Below, piece after piece: positions 1-13,100 of a DNA stretch of 64,000 nt (position 1 is the stretch's first letter; every line of letters begins with the position of its first letter). The stretch lies in contig JAJNNQ010000018.1 in the NCBI GenBank assembly GCA_027886175.1, forward strand, positions 16,349,001 through 16,413,000. The letters run 5' to 3'. The notes below the pieces were generated by a model that did no database searches, was not told the origin of the DNA, and saw only the letters and a program-made list of their open reading frames with translations. A program made the translations under genes and the position numbers. The DNA is from Phylloscopus collybita. Its lineage: Eukaryota; Chordata; Aves; Passeriformes; Phylloscopidae.

Positions 1-547
1 TGCAGTTATCTTTTCATTACCCAGCTGTGAGCACCACACAAAACCCCAAGAAATTTCTTCAGGAAAGAAAGTGACCTTGTGTGATTGTCTATTGATAATT
101 CATAATTACAGAATGCCACAATCCAACAACAGAACTTTGACAGTAGGTTTGATATTCTGGGTTTTACTATAAATATTTGATGAGGTTTGTTTATTAATAT
201 ATTTGGTGAGTGTTTAGACATGAGAAATTTTTAATGTTTTGACAGATTTCATATAGAAATAGTTTTAATTAAGTACCCAAAGCTTTAGAAAATAAATGTT
301 TCAGTAAGATCTGATTAAGACATGTACTAATGAGAGAGGTATAAGAAAATGCAGTTAAAATATACAAATTTCAAGTGCAAAAAGAAACACCATTACTTCT
401 CAACAGTTTAAATCTTCCTTCTCAAAAACCATCTTTCTCTAATAAAGCTAAAATACCAGCCTTTCAATAGGCAGCCCCTCTATTCAGTTGGTAGGAAAGA
501 TACATCTATTGCACTAGAAGTACAAAGCTAAGAAGAATGCATAATAC

Positions 548-713
548 TTTATTCTTAAACTTATTTACAAAAATATATTGCACCAATCCATTGTCCTTTT
601 TCCAGTTACTGTTAAGGAAAAGCCTATTATGTACAAAGTTAAAAACAGAAGTGCAAAAGCAGACTGAAAGAAACCAGAAATAAGTTTATTTAAAATGCTA
701 AATACAGTTTATT
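548..713 (-). other. GOLGA5: GOLGA5 candidate polyadenylation signals
   Basis: Three AATAAA hexamers on the minus strand lie 380-545 nt past the stop: 713-708, 690-685 and 553-548. The first is the likeliest by position. Which is used cannot be told from sequence. From there to position 1 I see only AT-rich sequence and no gene. Confidence 0.55.
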
Positions 714-1091
714 ACCTGACCATAGCCCACATCCAGTATGACCTAAAATAATTTGTACTAGATATATCTGCAATTTCAGAAATCCTTGCATTTCTCTGCA
801 GAACAAGCCTTATCTTTCACTCTAACCATCAGAGGGTCTACATAAAATGTAAAGGCTAATCAGAGCTTAGCTTAGCAGCTTCATTTCTCCAGGCAAGTGA
901 TGCTCTTTTAGGTAAATTGAAAAAGCTACATAGTATTACACAGATATTTGAAAGGTAGTGATAAATCAGGCATGATGGTTTTCATCCTTCCGAAACACCA
1001 CGAGGAGAAGTTTGCTGATGTTTCAGGACTGATAATTCCAAGGCATGGCCAGCCCACACTACATTAGCACAGCACATGGTCCTGTCTCAGT

Positions 1092-1172
1092 CTACCTGCC
1101 ACTGGGACTGTCATGATGCATTTCTGGGCTGTAGGTAAGGAGAACAATCATAACCCAGAGATGAAGCAATGC
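1092..1172 (-). CDS. GOLGA5: GOLGA5 exon 13: rest of the tail anchor and stop
   Basis: Acceptor TTTCCCAG. Encodes ALLHLWVMIVLLTYSPEMHH, then DSPSGR, then TAG at 1094-1092. This supplies the second two thirds of the C-terminal transmembrane helix. The lumenal tail is short, as in the family. Confidence 0.96.
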   Translation of the reverse strand, partial: ALLHLWVMIVLLTYSPEMHHDSPSGR

Positions 1173-4100
1173 CTGGGAAAAGAAAAGAAATAAGTTTAGC
1201 ACTGACAATCACCATTCACAGCAGCAGTAAATAGCTGCTAAAAATACTTTAAAAATTGATGGTCAAGATTTGAGCTGAAAAGGGTAACTGCCACTGACTG
1301 CCCAGCTGGTATACAATAACCAGCAAGTTTCCCTTCGGATTGCAGCTTAGGCAGCAGAAGTCTTCAGTGTTTTTCACAAAGCTTGCCTTTCCACAGGTCC
1401 CTACAGCTGACAGGCACCTGCCCTCCAGTGGATAAGGGAGGCATTTCACTTCTAGCAATTGCTAGCCTGACAGTTTTGCTTGATGTGAATGAGCAATTTC
1501 CTACTCTTTGTGTAAGTCTACCAAGAAGAAATTGTCTTGCTACTTTTTCAGCTACTAGAGAAGAACGATCATTAGGCACTGAAAAAAAAAATCCGAAGTG
1601 AAGAGTCAAATATTAAAAAACCTCTAAAAAATGTCATTTTCCTAAATGCAATGCATGCAGACGTGACAGGTTAACCTTGGCAACTGGTCACTAATATTCC
1701 ATATTTTGCTACTAGAAATCTACTTTCACAGGCCTTTAAATGGTAGTTACATAAGTGTCTTCAAGACTGCTATACTAACAAATTGTGGGAAAAACTGAAA
1801 AGTGCCAAGCAACACGACTTAAAAATGCTATTTTTACCAAGTAAGTGTTACTTGGTCCTCTTTCCAAAAACCCACATTGAGTTGTTAATTGTAGACTTTT
1901 GAACATCAATTTTGATCAATCATTTAAGACATGCTGGCATATAAACTGGCTATAGAAATCTTGCATTCAAGAAAGCAGACTCACCATGTAAATGATTACA
2001 AAGACTCTTGCTATGGGGTATCGCCTCAGAAAGATTCCCAGCCGAATGCTACACAGGTAGCAAGAGAAAACAAAACACACAGTTCAACACTGAGCAATAG
2101 AGTCCTGTTCCTCTCATCCCAGTCACCACAAACTCAAACATCATAGCTTTGTTTCTGCCTTGAATTTTCTCAAATACACACAAGGCTTCTTGAATTCTTG
2201 CCATCTTGAATCTTACTTCATGTACTCAAAACATTAAGTGGGGTGAGAAAATTCAGACCATAAAACGTATCCTCCTAATTTTCTCCCAATCACAGAAATC
2301 CTTTCACAATGAAATTCAAGTACCATGGAAGTACAAAGGACTTTCTATCAAGGTATCTTGCTTTTAAAGAATTAAAAGTAGTACCAAATTTTGTTTTCTG
2401 TTGGTATTTGTTTCAAGTTTTGTAGCAGATCTTTGCTGTGAATACTGTCAATTCACTTAACTTCTCAGAAAGGGATCAAAGCAAATTTATTGCTGGATCC
2501 AGAATGATTTTCATTTACTAATTCCTCAAACAGATTATCTTCCAAGGTAAACAGCTGCATTGGCTTAGAAGGCAAAATCTTGTCTTCTTAGAAGGCAAAG
2601 TCTTGTCAGGACTAAAAGAGTACAGATGATACTCCCCCACTAATACACTCTTACAGTGTTTATCACAAACACAGTCAAAACTTCTGAAAGTGAAAAATGT
2701 AGAAGATGGTAAAGAATTCAGTTAGATATTTTTTCGTAACTTTGGGAACCTCTTGCATCAAAATCTGTAAGAGCTTTGTTTAAATAACTGACAATAATTT
2801 GCAAAAGCACATTAATGAAGAGAGAGTAATACCATCAGAAAGCACAAGTGAAGTGGGTCAATACTTAGTATTTCATACCAAACTTCAGCAGCACTACTTT
2901 AAACTTTTCGCTTCGTAAAAAGGAATGATACACACCAAAGTGTGTCACTTGAAAACTCTAAGAGGATGCCAGTTACAGTCTGCATTCCCTGGGGACACTC
3001 TCACCTAAACTGATCGATGGTGCTGGCAGCTCTGCGGACTCTGCCGTACACCCCTGCCCCGCCGCCATCGGCGTCGCTGAACAGCACAGGAACACTGCGC
3101 AGACGAGCACCTGGTGGGTGGCAGAAAGGGCAAAAAAATCAGACAGGCTGTTGTTTCAATAAAACAAACTGATAGCATATAACAAACTGTCCTAGGTTAC
3201 AATGTAAAATTGTGCCCAAGATATTCTATCCCCAGGAGCCATTGGAGCCAAGGTGAGGCAGTGTGTTCCTTATCTTCTGTTAACGAGCCCAACAATGCCT
3301 GGGCACATGCCTCATAGATAACTTCCTCAAGGAGTTATCTCTGGTTAATGGGCCATCAAGGACCCACTGCATGACTCATGGAATGAGATCATCCCATTGT
3401 GAGACGCTCCGCCCACGGGGAGGAGCCAAGCATTCCCACCTGGATATAATCCAGGGTTTGAGACCTCACAAGCAGCTTTTATCCACTGGACTCCCAGAGG
3501 AGACAAGAGCTACCAGATGGAATTGCTGCTTTGACAAGAACATCTCATCTGGTTCCACTGGATTCCTGGAGGAAGACTGGACCCTTCTCATCATCACTGG
3601 ACCCTTCTCTCTCAGGATCATCTCTACTCCAACAGAACCACATCTGCCACTCCAGGAGGACTCACTTTGGGACTGCTTCAAACACCCTGACCAACAGGGT
3701 GTCAGGTTGTATGGTTCCATTTATTTTATTTTACCTTTTTTTTTCCTCTCTTCTCCTATTAAATTGTATCTCTGACTAGGAGTCTCACTGGTTTTGCTTT
3801 CAAACCAGCACACAAACATATATAAAATAACATAAAAATAGCAATCAATGTGATTGTAGTGTCGTCAATTCTTGATAAACTTACAATTAAGTCAAACTTT
3901 TCTTCAGTTTGGTGTATTTTATAAATATATTAGTTTACTAAATGGATATCTTGATATTCAATTCCATCATGTCACAATAACTAATATTAAGTGTATAAAA
4001 TGATGGGCTTGATACTGGCACATTTCCTCAAAATTTTTTTTATTCTCATACAGTGAAACTGATTAGCATTTTTGACACTAACTTGTACATTCAACAATTT

Positions 4101-7100
4101 TTTACTTTATTTACATTTTTACTATGTAGCAATTTTATTAAAAAAAATTTGATACTGTTACTTCTGTGGAACTAAACTTCAGCTTTCTGAAGTTACTTAC
4201 AAATAACTCCTGCTTTGATAAGTAGAGAAAAAGTCTGGACTGTTTTTTCATACCTTTTGGTGATTGTACCTTGTTTTTAAAGTTACTGGACAAAGTACAT
4301 ACAAAATGACAACTTGACTCTGAAAAGTAACATCTCAAACACCATGCATCGACTGCTAGGATTGTCCCAGAGATACAGGACTGACAAACCAACCTCATCA
4401 GAACCACCATATTTTAAACTGCTTTTTGAAAAAACAGAAAGCAAGGAAGAAATTAATTTCACCCAGATCAATTCTCAAAAGGAAGTACTCCATTTTCACT
4501 CTCTTCCCAAACCCTTTTTGCAAGAGAATACCTAAATCCTGTTTCTAATATTCAGTTTAAACCCCAAAATACAAGTTTATTTGCACCTGTGACAGAATTG
4601 TTCCAATAGTGCCATAGTATTGAGAATTAAAGACTTAATTTGCTTTATTAAATTTAATGGAGTCATTTGCTCACAAAAAGGAGCTTCTAGTTCACTCTTT
4701 TTAGTGATAGTGGCTGCTGTAAAGAATGTCTCTAGAGTAAGCAGTCTATTTTCAGCACTTATTTTTCCTTACAAACTCAGACTTTCAGGGAAAAGCATTA
4801 GGAAATAAAAAAAGCCTGGACTGCAGAAAAGACAAGAGTTTTAAGTATTGCATTTCCTATTTACCTTCAGCACCATCAATGCCTGCCATGTTAATGGAAG
4901 GTCCATTAGCACTTGTGCCTTGGATAGCCTTCAGCTGCTGCTCAAGCCGTTCCAGTTGGTACACAAGGGAGTTTTTCTCTGTGCTCAGGCTCTCTAACAT
5001 GGTTTGCTTCTGAATTAGCGTTTCTGTCAGCTGATGAAGCCGATTTTCTAATTCTGTCTGACTACTACTGCTTAGAGTCTTGTTTGTGAGCTAAAAAAAG
5101 CAAAGAGAAAAAAACCATTCTAAATTCAAACTCTGACCAACCGACATATTACAAAGTTCTACAATAACCTTGGCCTTCAAGAACCAAGTGACTCCACTGG
5201 CAAATTTCTCCAGGATAATGACATCAAAACTACCACTGGTGAGTGCAATAGAGGAAACAATTCCAACAGTTGTTAACTGTTTACTTCACACAAGAAACTC
5301 TATGTAAAAATGCATCTTTCTGTTTTCCACCTATAATCATAGGGTAGTTTCTGTATAAACCTAAATTTGATCACAACATCAATGCTATGCCTCAGAGACA
5401 AGTTTAAACAGCAATCAATAGTAAGCTAATCCAGCCTGGCTACCTTTCAACTTAGTGAACATGTAAAAATGTTTTCAAGCAAGGAAGGAAAAACTCAGTA
5501 ACAAATAGGGAGAATCCAATGCCATTTTACAGGAAAACACGAATGAAATTATGAAAATGCAGGGTATGTTGCAGAAGAATTGAAGAGCACCAAGGCAGAA
5601 AACATGATTGTAACTAGCAAATGGAAACTGCAAGGCCAGCAAATGGATCATGCATTTGACACGAATGACACCATTGAATTTGCAGAAAATATTTCAAGCA
5701 ATAGGAATCACCAGATCTGCCATATGTGCAATAGCTCATCTGTTCACTACAGCTGTGGGCCTCAGCCGCTTTGTGCCATCATATTCCACAATAATGTAGC
5801 TTCATTAATGAAAAACAAATCATCAGGAATTACAGATATCTAAAATACAAATTAAGTTCCTGCAACCAGGCAGGTGCAGGTAGTCCTGAAGTTCAGCACT
5901 ACTGGAAAATTCATCTGCAAACATGCTCAAGAAATCTGTATCACATCGCAATCATTTCCAGCTCCTGACATCGTAACTGCTCAGCTGACCACACCTGACT
6001 CCAGACTAGGAATTTCTCCACGAACAGCTTACTCTTCACTAAGCTAAGGTAACTTAACAGAACAAGGCCTATGCCTTCACACTGCCCAAGGAGATTGCGG
6101 GGCTCACAAGTATGTGGAGGTTCCAAAAGGGATTAGACTGATACAAGGGAAACAGGTCCATCAACACAGCAGCAGAACTTATTAAAACTTAAACACTAAC
6201 AACCCCAATTCAACTGCTGATGTTGAGTGGGTACACAGGAGTAAAGAAAGTGGCCAGGCTCACATGCTGGTCCCTACTGCCACTGGCCAAGACAGAACAG
6301 TGGGACAGATGGATCACTGAATCTGTAGGATATAACTTAGGTTCTCTGAATAGTTACAAAGATCTTGGCAGAATTCAGAATGACCTAATCAAACTGCAAC
6401 AAGTTTTTTTAGCTTGCAGAGAGAAGAACGTTGAACCAATACCCCCCACTAGGTCTAGCTGGGCCAGTGGTTGATTCCCCACCCTCCCAATTATACAAAA
6501 GCACATACAACTATAAAATAGACTATTTACATGGTTCCCCTCTTGTACTCCCTACTCTCAAAACTCTACTCTTTATTGAAAACAAGTACACTGTACGTTG
6601 CTAGTAGAATGCTTACAGGATTTTTCAGTTAGTTTAGTCAAAGGAGTAGTTCCTATTACTGTTTTTATAACTGAAGGTGATAAAATTGTTTTCTATACAC
6701 ACCTGATTTCTGAGCTTCTGAATTTCTTCCTCTCTGTCTTTTATTCTGCTTTGCAAAGTATTCTTTGTTCGATACAATTCTTCTTCAGTATAACGGAGTT
6801 CCTATAAAATTTATCACAATTACACATAAAAGACTTTATAATATATGTCTTTTGAAAGACAAACTCCAGTTATCTAGAGTTTCACAAAAGAACACAAGAA
6901 AGCAATATGCTGCAATCAAATATAAACTGAAATGTTATCTTAGTTACATGTCTTGCTATGATGGGCGGGTATGGGGACAGAGAGAGCTGAGTATCAAGAC
7001 ACAACCTACAAGGCCAATTAAAATCTTTTGTGGAGGCTGCCGTAATATAAATATCAATCCAGACTCGTTTACTAGGAGTCACACTAGTGGGACCACAATT

Positions 7101-10100
7101 TTATCTTCCTTACACTTTAACCATTTGTGGTAGGGCTATTGTAAAACTATGTCCATAAAGTAACAATTACAAAATACTTAGGGGGTATCTGTATTCCTAA
7201 AACAAACTCACTAATTCAAAACACCATTCTTCAAAACATGTTTGAAAACCCTTGGCATAGCTATCTATAATTCTGTATGACATACATCTTCCTCTGAAGT
7301 TTAGGATAAATTAACATAGCAGATGTGAAAGGAGAAGGAATATTAGTAAAAAATAATCACTGAAGAGTAAATCTAACTTTTAAGTTTTGTTACTCCCATG
7401 ACTTAGTGGCTATTTTAGCTCCCACTTACAGACCTGTTAAGCTTATGTTTTAAATTAAGACAATCTTCAAATCACTATCACTTCAGCTGTCAGTTGCTAC
7501 AGAAAACAGATAATCCTGTTCTCCCTTTGAACCATCAGATGTACAAAAAAATAACACCTCTACTTATTTTCCATCTTCAGTTTCAGAAACCTTATGACAA
7601 TAGTTAAAGCAACTCCCAGATAGAACTGACCATAATTATATTAAGTATCAACACAAGCAATTATGTTAAAAGCACATGTAAATGGGTGTCATCAAAAGAA
7701 GATTTCAGTTTCTGCAATAACTGATGCTTTTTTTAATTCACCTCATTTTTTCTACTGACTTAAAGCATATTCTTCAGAAGGGCAGGAGTAACAAAATACA
7801 ATCTACCATCTGCTTTGACATAATAAACATCAGCTACCCATCAAGAGCAGACCTCGACTTTTGCCTTTTCATTAGTGCAAGCTGCGAGCATCCCATTAAA
7901 ATGTAATTTCGGAAAGGATAGATAATCCTATAAGATAAATTGTTCCTAGCAGATACAGAGAACTCATGCTTTCTTCATTATTAATTCTCTTTACATGAAC
8001 TTTTTCTTACAAGAAAAATTTTTAACAGAGTGCAAAATATTTGTCCAATTCCTACTGCATAACAAGTTCGTTTACATGAAATATGAGTTTGCCTTTTTTC
8101 CCTGCTCTCTTTATAGCACAAAACTGCTTAAATCAAGGCAGAATTTGCTCAAAACGATGACACAATCTGACAGAATTCATTAACATAATCTTAATTACCA
8201 ATTTTTCTACTAGAGCAGTTTAGAAGTAATGACAATTAGATTCAGAACTAATCTAAGAGTAACAAATGGATTAAATAAATTACCTCTAAATTGGTACTAC
8301 AATGACATTGTTTTACAAGCTACAGCTTATGTATTACTTGAGCACAGGAAGTTTCACAGTAGCCACTTTCAGTATTAGGGGTTTTTGATATAAAAATGTT
8401 ACACTTGCTACTGTATCCCTGTGGTTTGATTGTTTCCCTGCTGAATAAAATTCAAGATCCTGATCAATTCTAGGATCCTGTTTATTCAGCAGGATCTCTT
8501 TATCAGCAGTATCCAGAAGGCCCTGACCATTGCTTAGTCCTGGCTGCACTTTCCTTGACCTAGTGACATTCACCAAGCTTTTGGGGATTTCTTTGGAGTA
8601 CTAGACAAAAAAATTAATCAAACACTGCCCAAGTATCCAAATATTTTCTTATTAAGCCAAATGCTTTGCTGATGGCACTACATGGGGCCTAAGAACAGAT
8701 CCAGCTTTCAAGAATTCCCTACCTGTTTTTGCCGTTCTAGTTCAGCTTCTGCCTCTTGCTTGGCCATTTTATGTGCTGATATCTGCTCCTGTAGGTCTTG
8801 AAGCTGCTCTCTCACTGACTCAGCTTCGCTTACCTGCTGTGTCTCCATATCCTGAAATAAACACAAATATAACAATTTCACTAACATTCAGACATTACTG
8901 CAAATCAGTCATAAAGAGCAAAAGAAGTAGTAGATGCAATATTTCTTCAAAGGAAAAGGAAGGTGTGGATGTATTGGATAAATTACATTTGGTCATTTTA
9001 TACAGAATATTTTTAGTAAAACAGTAATAAAATAAATACATTTTGTGAACATGAAAGCCTCTGTTTCTTCCTTTCCACTGTCTAAAGGCTAAAACTGTGT
9101 AAAACGGGCTTGCATGGAGCTGCTCTGTTGAGCCCATTATGCCAGCAGATGACTTGGATTACAGTGCTTCAAGCAGTAGTAGCTCCTGCAGTGAAGAATA
9201 TAGCTGATGGCCAGAGAAATCACTATGATTGTTAGGAAAGGAGGAGTACTCCTCAAAAGGAGTACACAGCAGTGAGGGAAGAGAGAAGTAAGGTAATAAG
9301 TACTAGAAACAACAGACCCACAGTATACAGGGGAACAGTCCTTTGTTGTAGCTAACTGCAAATACAGGTGTACACAGGCATAGCTACCTGCAGCTCTGTT
9401 CTCATCTGCTGTATTTGCCCCATCAGTTTTTGTATTTCTTCTCTCTGAGTGTCTCGCTCATGTCTCAGCTCCTCCAGTTCCACCGTGCTTGCTGCTTTGC
9501 TATCCAAGCCTTCAATACCAGAGCCTTCTTTTAAGCTGTTTATCAACTTTTCTTTAGACTGAAAAAATAAGTCAACACATTATTTATAGCAGTATTGGAG
9601 AAGTGCTCGGCTAGAATATGCTATAATGAGTGGTTTATCTGTTCTTTTATCCAACAATGACCCTACACATTTGAAAATGAAAATGCTTACATATTGGTAA
9701 TTTTTCTGATTTCCTGTATGCCCTAAGACTAAAATCAAAAAATAAAGTAGAATTAACTGAAAGCCTGTGTCATCTGTGGAAGAGTGCAGCTTTGCTCTTT
9801 ACAAGTGCCTGGAATGTTAAACTTGTCATGGATAACAATTTTGGCCTTCTCAGAACTGAATCAGACGAGATGCACACCAACAGACACTATAGACAAAACT
9901 GACCCCTTTTTCTCCTGCCAACAAAATCAAGAACCAAATACAGTGATGACTCTTCCAGGAAAGAGGATAAACCATTTTATTCAGAGTCAGCCTAGTGTTA
10001 CCTCGACATTGACTTGTAATTTTAGACTTCTCATAATTACCAAGAAGATTTAAGATGTCCTTGAAAATTTAACTAAATTAACAATTCTAAAAAGAGATCT

Positions 10101-13100
10101 CTATCTTCAACATCTTTCTAACATTTATAAACAAGATTCAAACCAACCACATCTGGACATGGTATCTTTGACAATTTATATGGTACAGAAGTCAGCACAA
10201 AATACCTGATTTTGCCACTGTTCATGTAACATTAATCACAAGCCACTTTCAGGACATGGGAAAATATTCTCTGGTTACACGTTAAGTATCCATTCTATGC
10301 TATGCTTCAGACTCAAGCAGAACAAAGCAATGTTCTTGAATCAAGAATACTGGATATGGAACAAATTAACTACTTAACTATCTGGACTCTTGGATGTGGA
10401 ACACACTGACAGGTGATGCACAATGCAATGGTTTACTTGGATTTTTTTTCAGGTTCGGGACCTGAACTACCATTTCAATTCCCTAACTTCACCTATAAAC
10501 TATACAAAAGGCAGACTGTACCTGTTCTATGTATGTATCATTATAGATATACCCCAGAACACATTACAGGTCACTTGAAAAAAAATAGCACAAGTTAGAT
10601 TATTTGAAACATAACACCTTGAAACAGTTAAAGCACACAAATCACACAGTATCTCTTCACAACAATACTTACTTGGAGTATGCGAGTAGCTTTCTGTTTA
10701 TAGTCTGTCAGTTCCTGTTTTGCAGATTCCAGGTGGCTTTTAGTTACTTTGACTTGCTGCTGAAGCTCATCAGCTCGCCTCTTTTCATCTAAATACTTTC
10801 TCTCTGCTACAGTTATCCCTTCTGCCAGGCTCTGACGTTCTGCTTCCACTTTACTTAGACGAGCCGCAAATTCACTCTATTAGCAATAAAGAAACAATAC
10901 TTTGTGTTTAAACACAGTCCCAACTCTAACCTAGGAAGAAAAAAAGGAAGTTTAAAAGCAACTACACAGAGCACACCACCTCCTATCTACCATATCCAAT
11001 TTAAAGACACATTACCTCCATGTGGAAAGAAACTCTGCTTGCTTGAGCAAGCGGTAAATAGTAAATCCTAGTAAGAATATGCTTTTCTTTCCCTCACCAC
11101 AAACAGTGAGTGAATGAATAAATATGAATAATATTATTCATATTTATTTAGCAAACTAAAAGCAAGCTTGCTCCTTAAAAAATATTATCAATTGTAGTGA
11201 TATATGACATATTTTAAAGTACTGTAAAAAAACCCAATACACTGGTAAAGATTTTCAGAGATGCCACTATATCTAACAGAGGCCAAATTAAATACAGAAA
11301 ACATTGTCTATCAATAATGTACTACATCTTTACCACAGAAGTGATCCTTCATCTTAAGATCTCACAGTAAAATTGTGTAACAACACATTGTGTAATAACA
11401 CACCATGGAAAACTGATTACTGATTTACTTTTAAAACATGTATTAACATTAGAGTTAGCATGAAACAACCCAACACCCTGAAGAGGAACTGAAGTCAAAG
11501 AGAGGAGAGAGCACCTGGAACCCCACAGATCTCATCTCAAAAGCAGAGTCTTAAAGCCTTCCTTACTCTTCATGTCTAACCTGCATTTGTTTGTAACTCT
11601 CTTGTTCTCGCTTGAGTGCAGAGTCTGCATCACGCAGCCTCTCCTGAAGAGTTTGAAGGGCTTGATTTTGTAAACTGCTTCCTTCACTGTGGTCTTGTAT
11701 TATCCTGAAATAGAGACACACTTTAATTGGAAAAGAAACAAGCTGATATGATTTTTCATGTAGAAATATAACCTCCTGACTTCCAGATCAGCTTTGAAAA
11801 TTTGCCCAGTAGATTACTGCATATAGACCACAGATGTGAATTAATCACACTTCTCCTCTCTGGACTATATTCTGGAGTATCCACATCCCAGCAGTGAGAT
11901 AAGTTCAGAAAAATCCTTATATTTGTGCATAAGCAAGTTTATTTTCCAAGAAAAAAAATAAATTCTTGGGACCTTTAGCTTCATGCCTCTGACATAAATA
12001 CTTTACACAAAATGGAATTCAATAATCAGATGCCAATGGATGCCCTATTTAATACTCATTCGTCCTGTTCCCACTGCCAACTATGATAGAGCAGTTTTAG
12101 TGCAAACTTTAATCTTTGATTTCAAATGTTTCACCATTAGTTTACTATCTTTTATTCTGGAAGACACTAAATTATCTACCTTGATTTTTTCAAACTTTCA
12201 GATTTGCAGCTTTCCTAAGTATGAAACTATGAAGTACCGTGATTTTTCACTCTGCAGCGCTTCCAGAGCTTCTGTCCGAGCACTTAAGAGCTGATCAGCT
12301 TCTTGCAACCGTACTTTCAGCACAGCTAGCTGCGAATCCTTGGCACCAACAGCTTCTGTCAGATCATCCACTCGAGCCTGAAGTTCTCTAACCACCCTGT
12401 CACTCTTTGAATGGTCAGCATTCCACTTCTCCACCTGCTCCCGCGATTTGTTCAGTTCTACAAAATAAGAAGTTTCTTAAAGTTTACATTAAAGTTTACA
12501 TAAAGTAGACATTGCAAGGTCTTGTAAGCAGTCAGGATGTACTTATCTCATTTCTTAAAGAAAAAAAAATTAAATACAACCAAGCTGAAGTAAAACTGAA
12601 AATCTATGAGCTACCAGGAAGTAACAAACGCCAGATTGGCTGTCAAAGCACAACCCAGAAAATTTTGAGGTGATCTCAAAATAGACATTTCCCTCTAAGT
12701 CACACTGCAGATGACAGATTTCACCTGTCCCATCCCCTGCTATAGCCTACTGTCAAATGTCCCTATGCCAGGAGAAATGCTTGCATAAAGCATATAGTTT
12801 AATTCTAGTTTGAGTTTATTGTCACATAAAAAACAATAGGAAAAAAAATACAACAGTGGTGAATAATGCCTGAATACTTAGAAGCTTCTGTTTTTAATCT
12901 AACACCACACATTAAATTTCACTGGATATTAAAGTTATCTAGCTTCTGCAGTTACTGTGAAAAAATGTGGTACCGCAATTTTATGCCTAACAGTGGGAGT
13001 TTGCTCTGTGTTTTATCATTTAATTTGTACTCACATTCTTTACATTTGTCATTTCACTTGGCTTTGAAAAAGCCAGTGATGTCATATTAAAAATACTAAT

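Noticed and set aside
3371..3775. 134-codon plus-strand frame
   Set aside because: Lies entirely inside the solo LTR and has no retroviral protein features.
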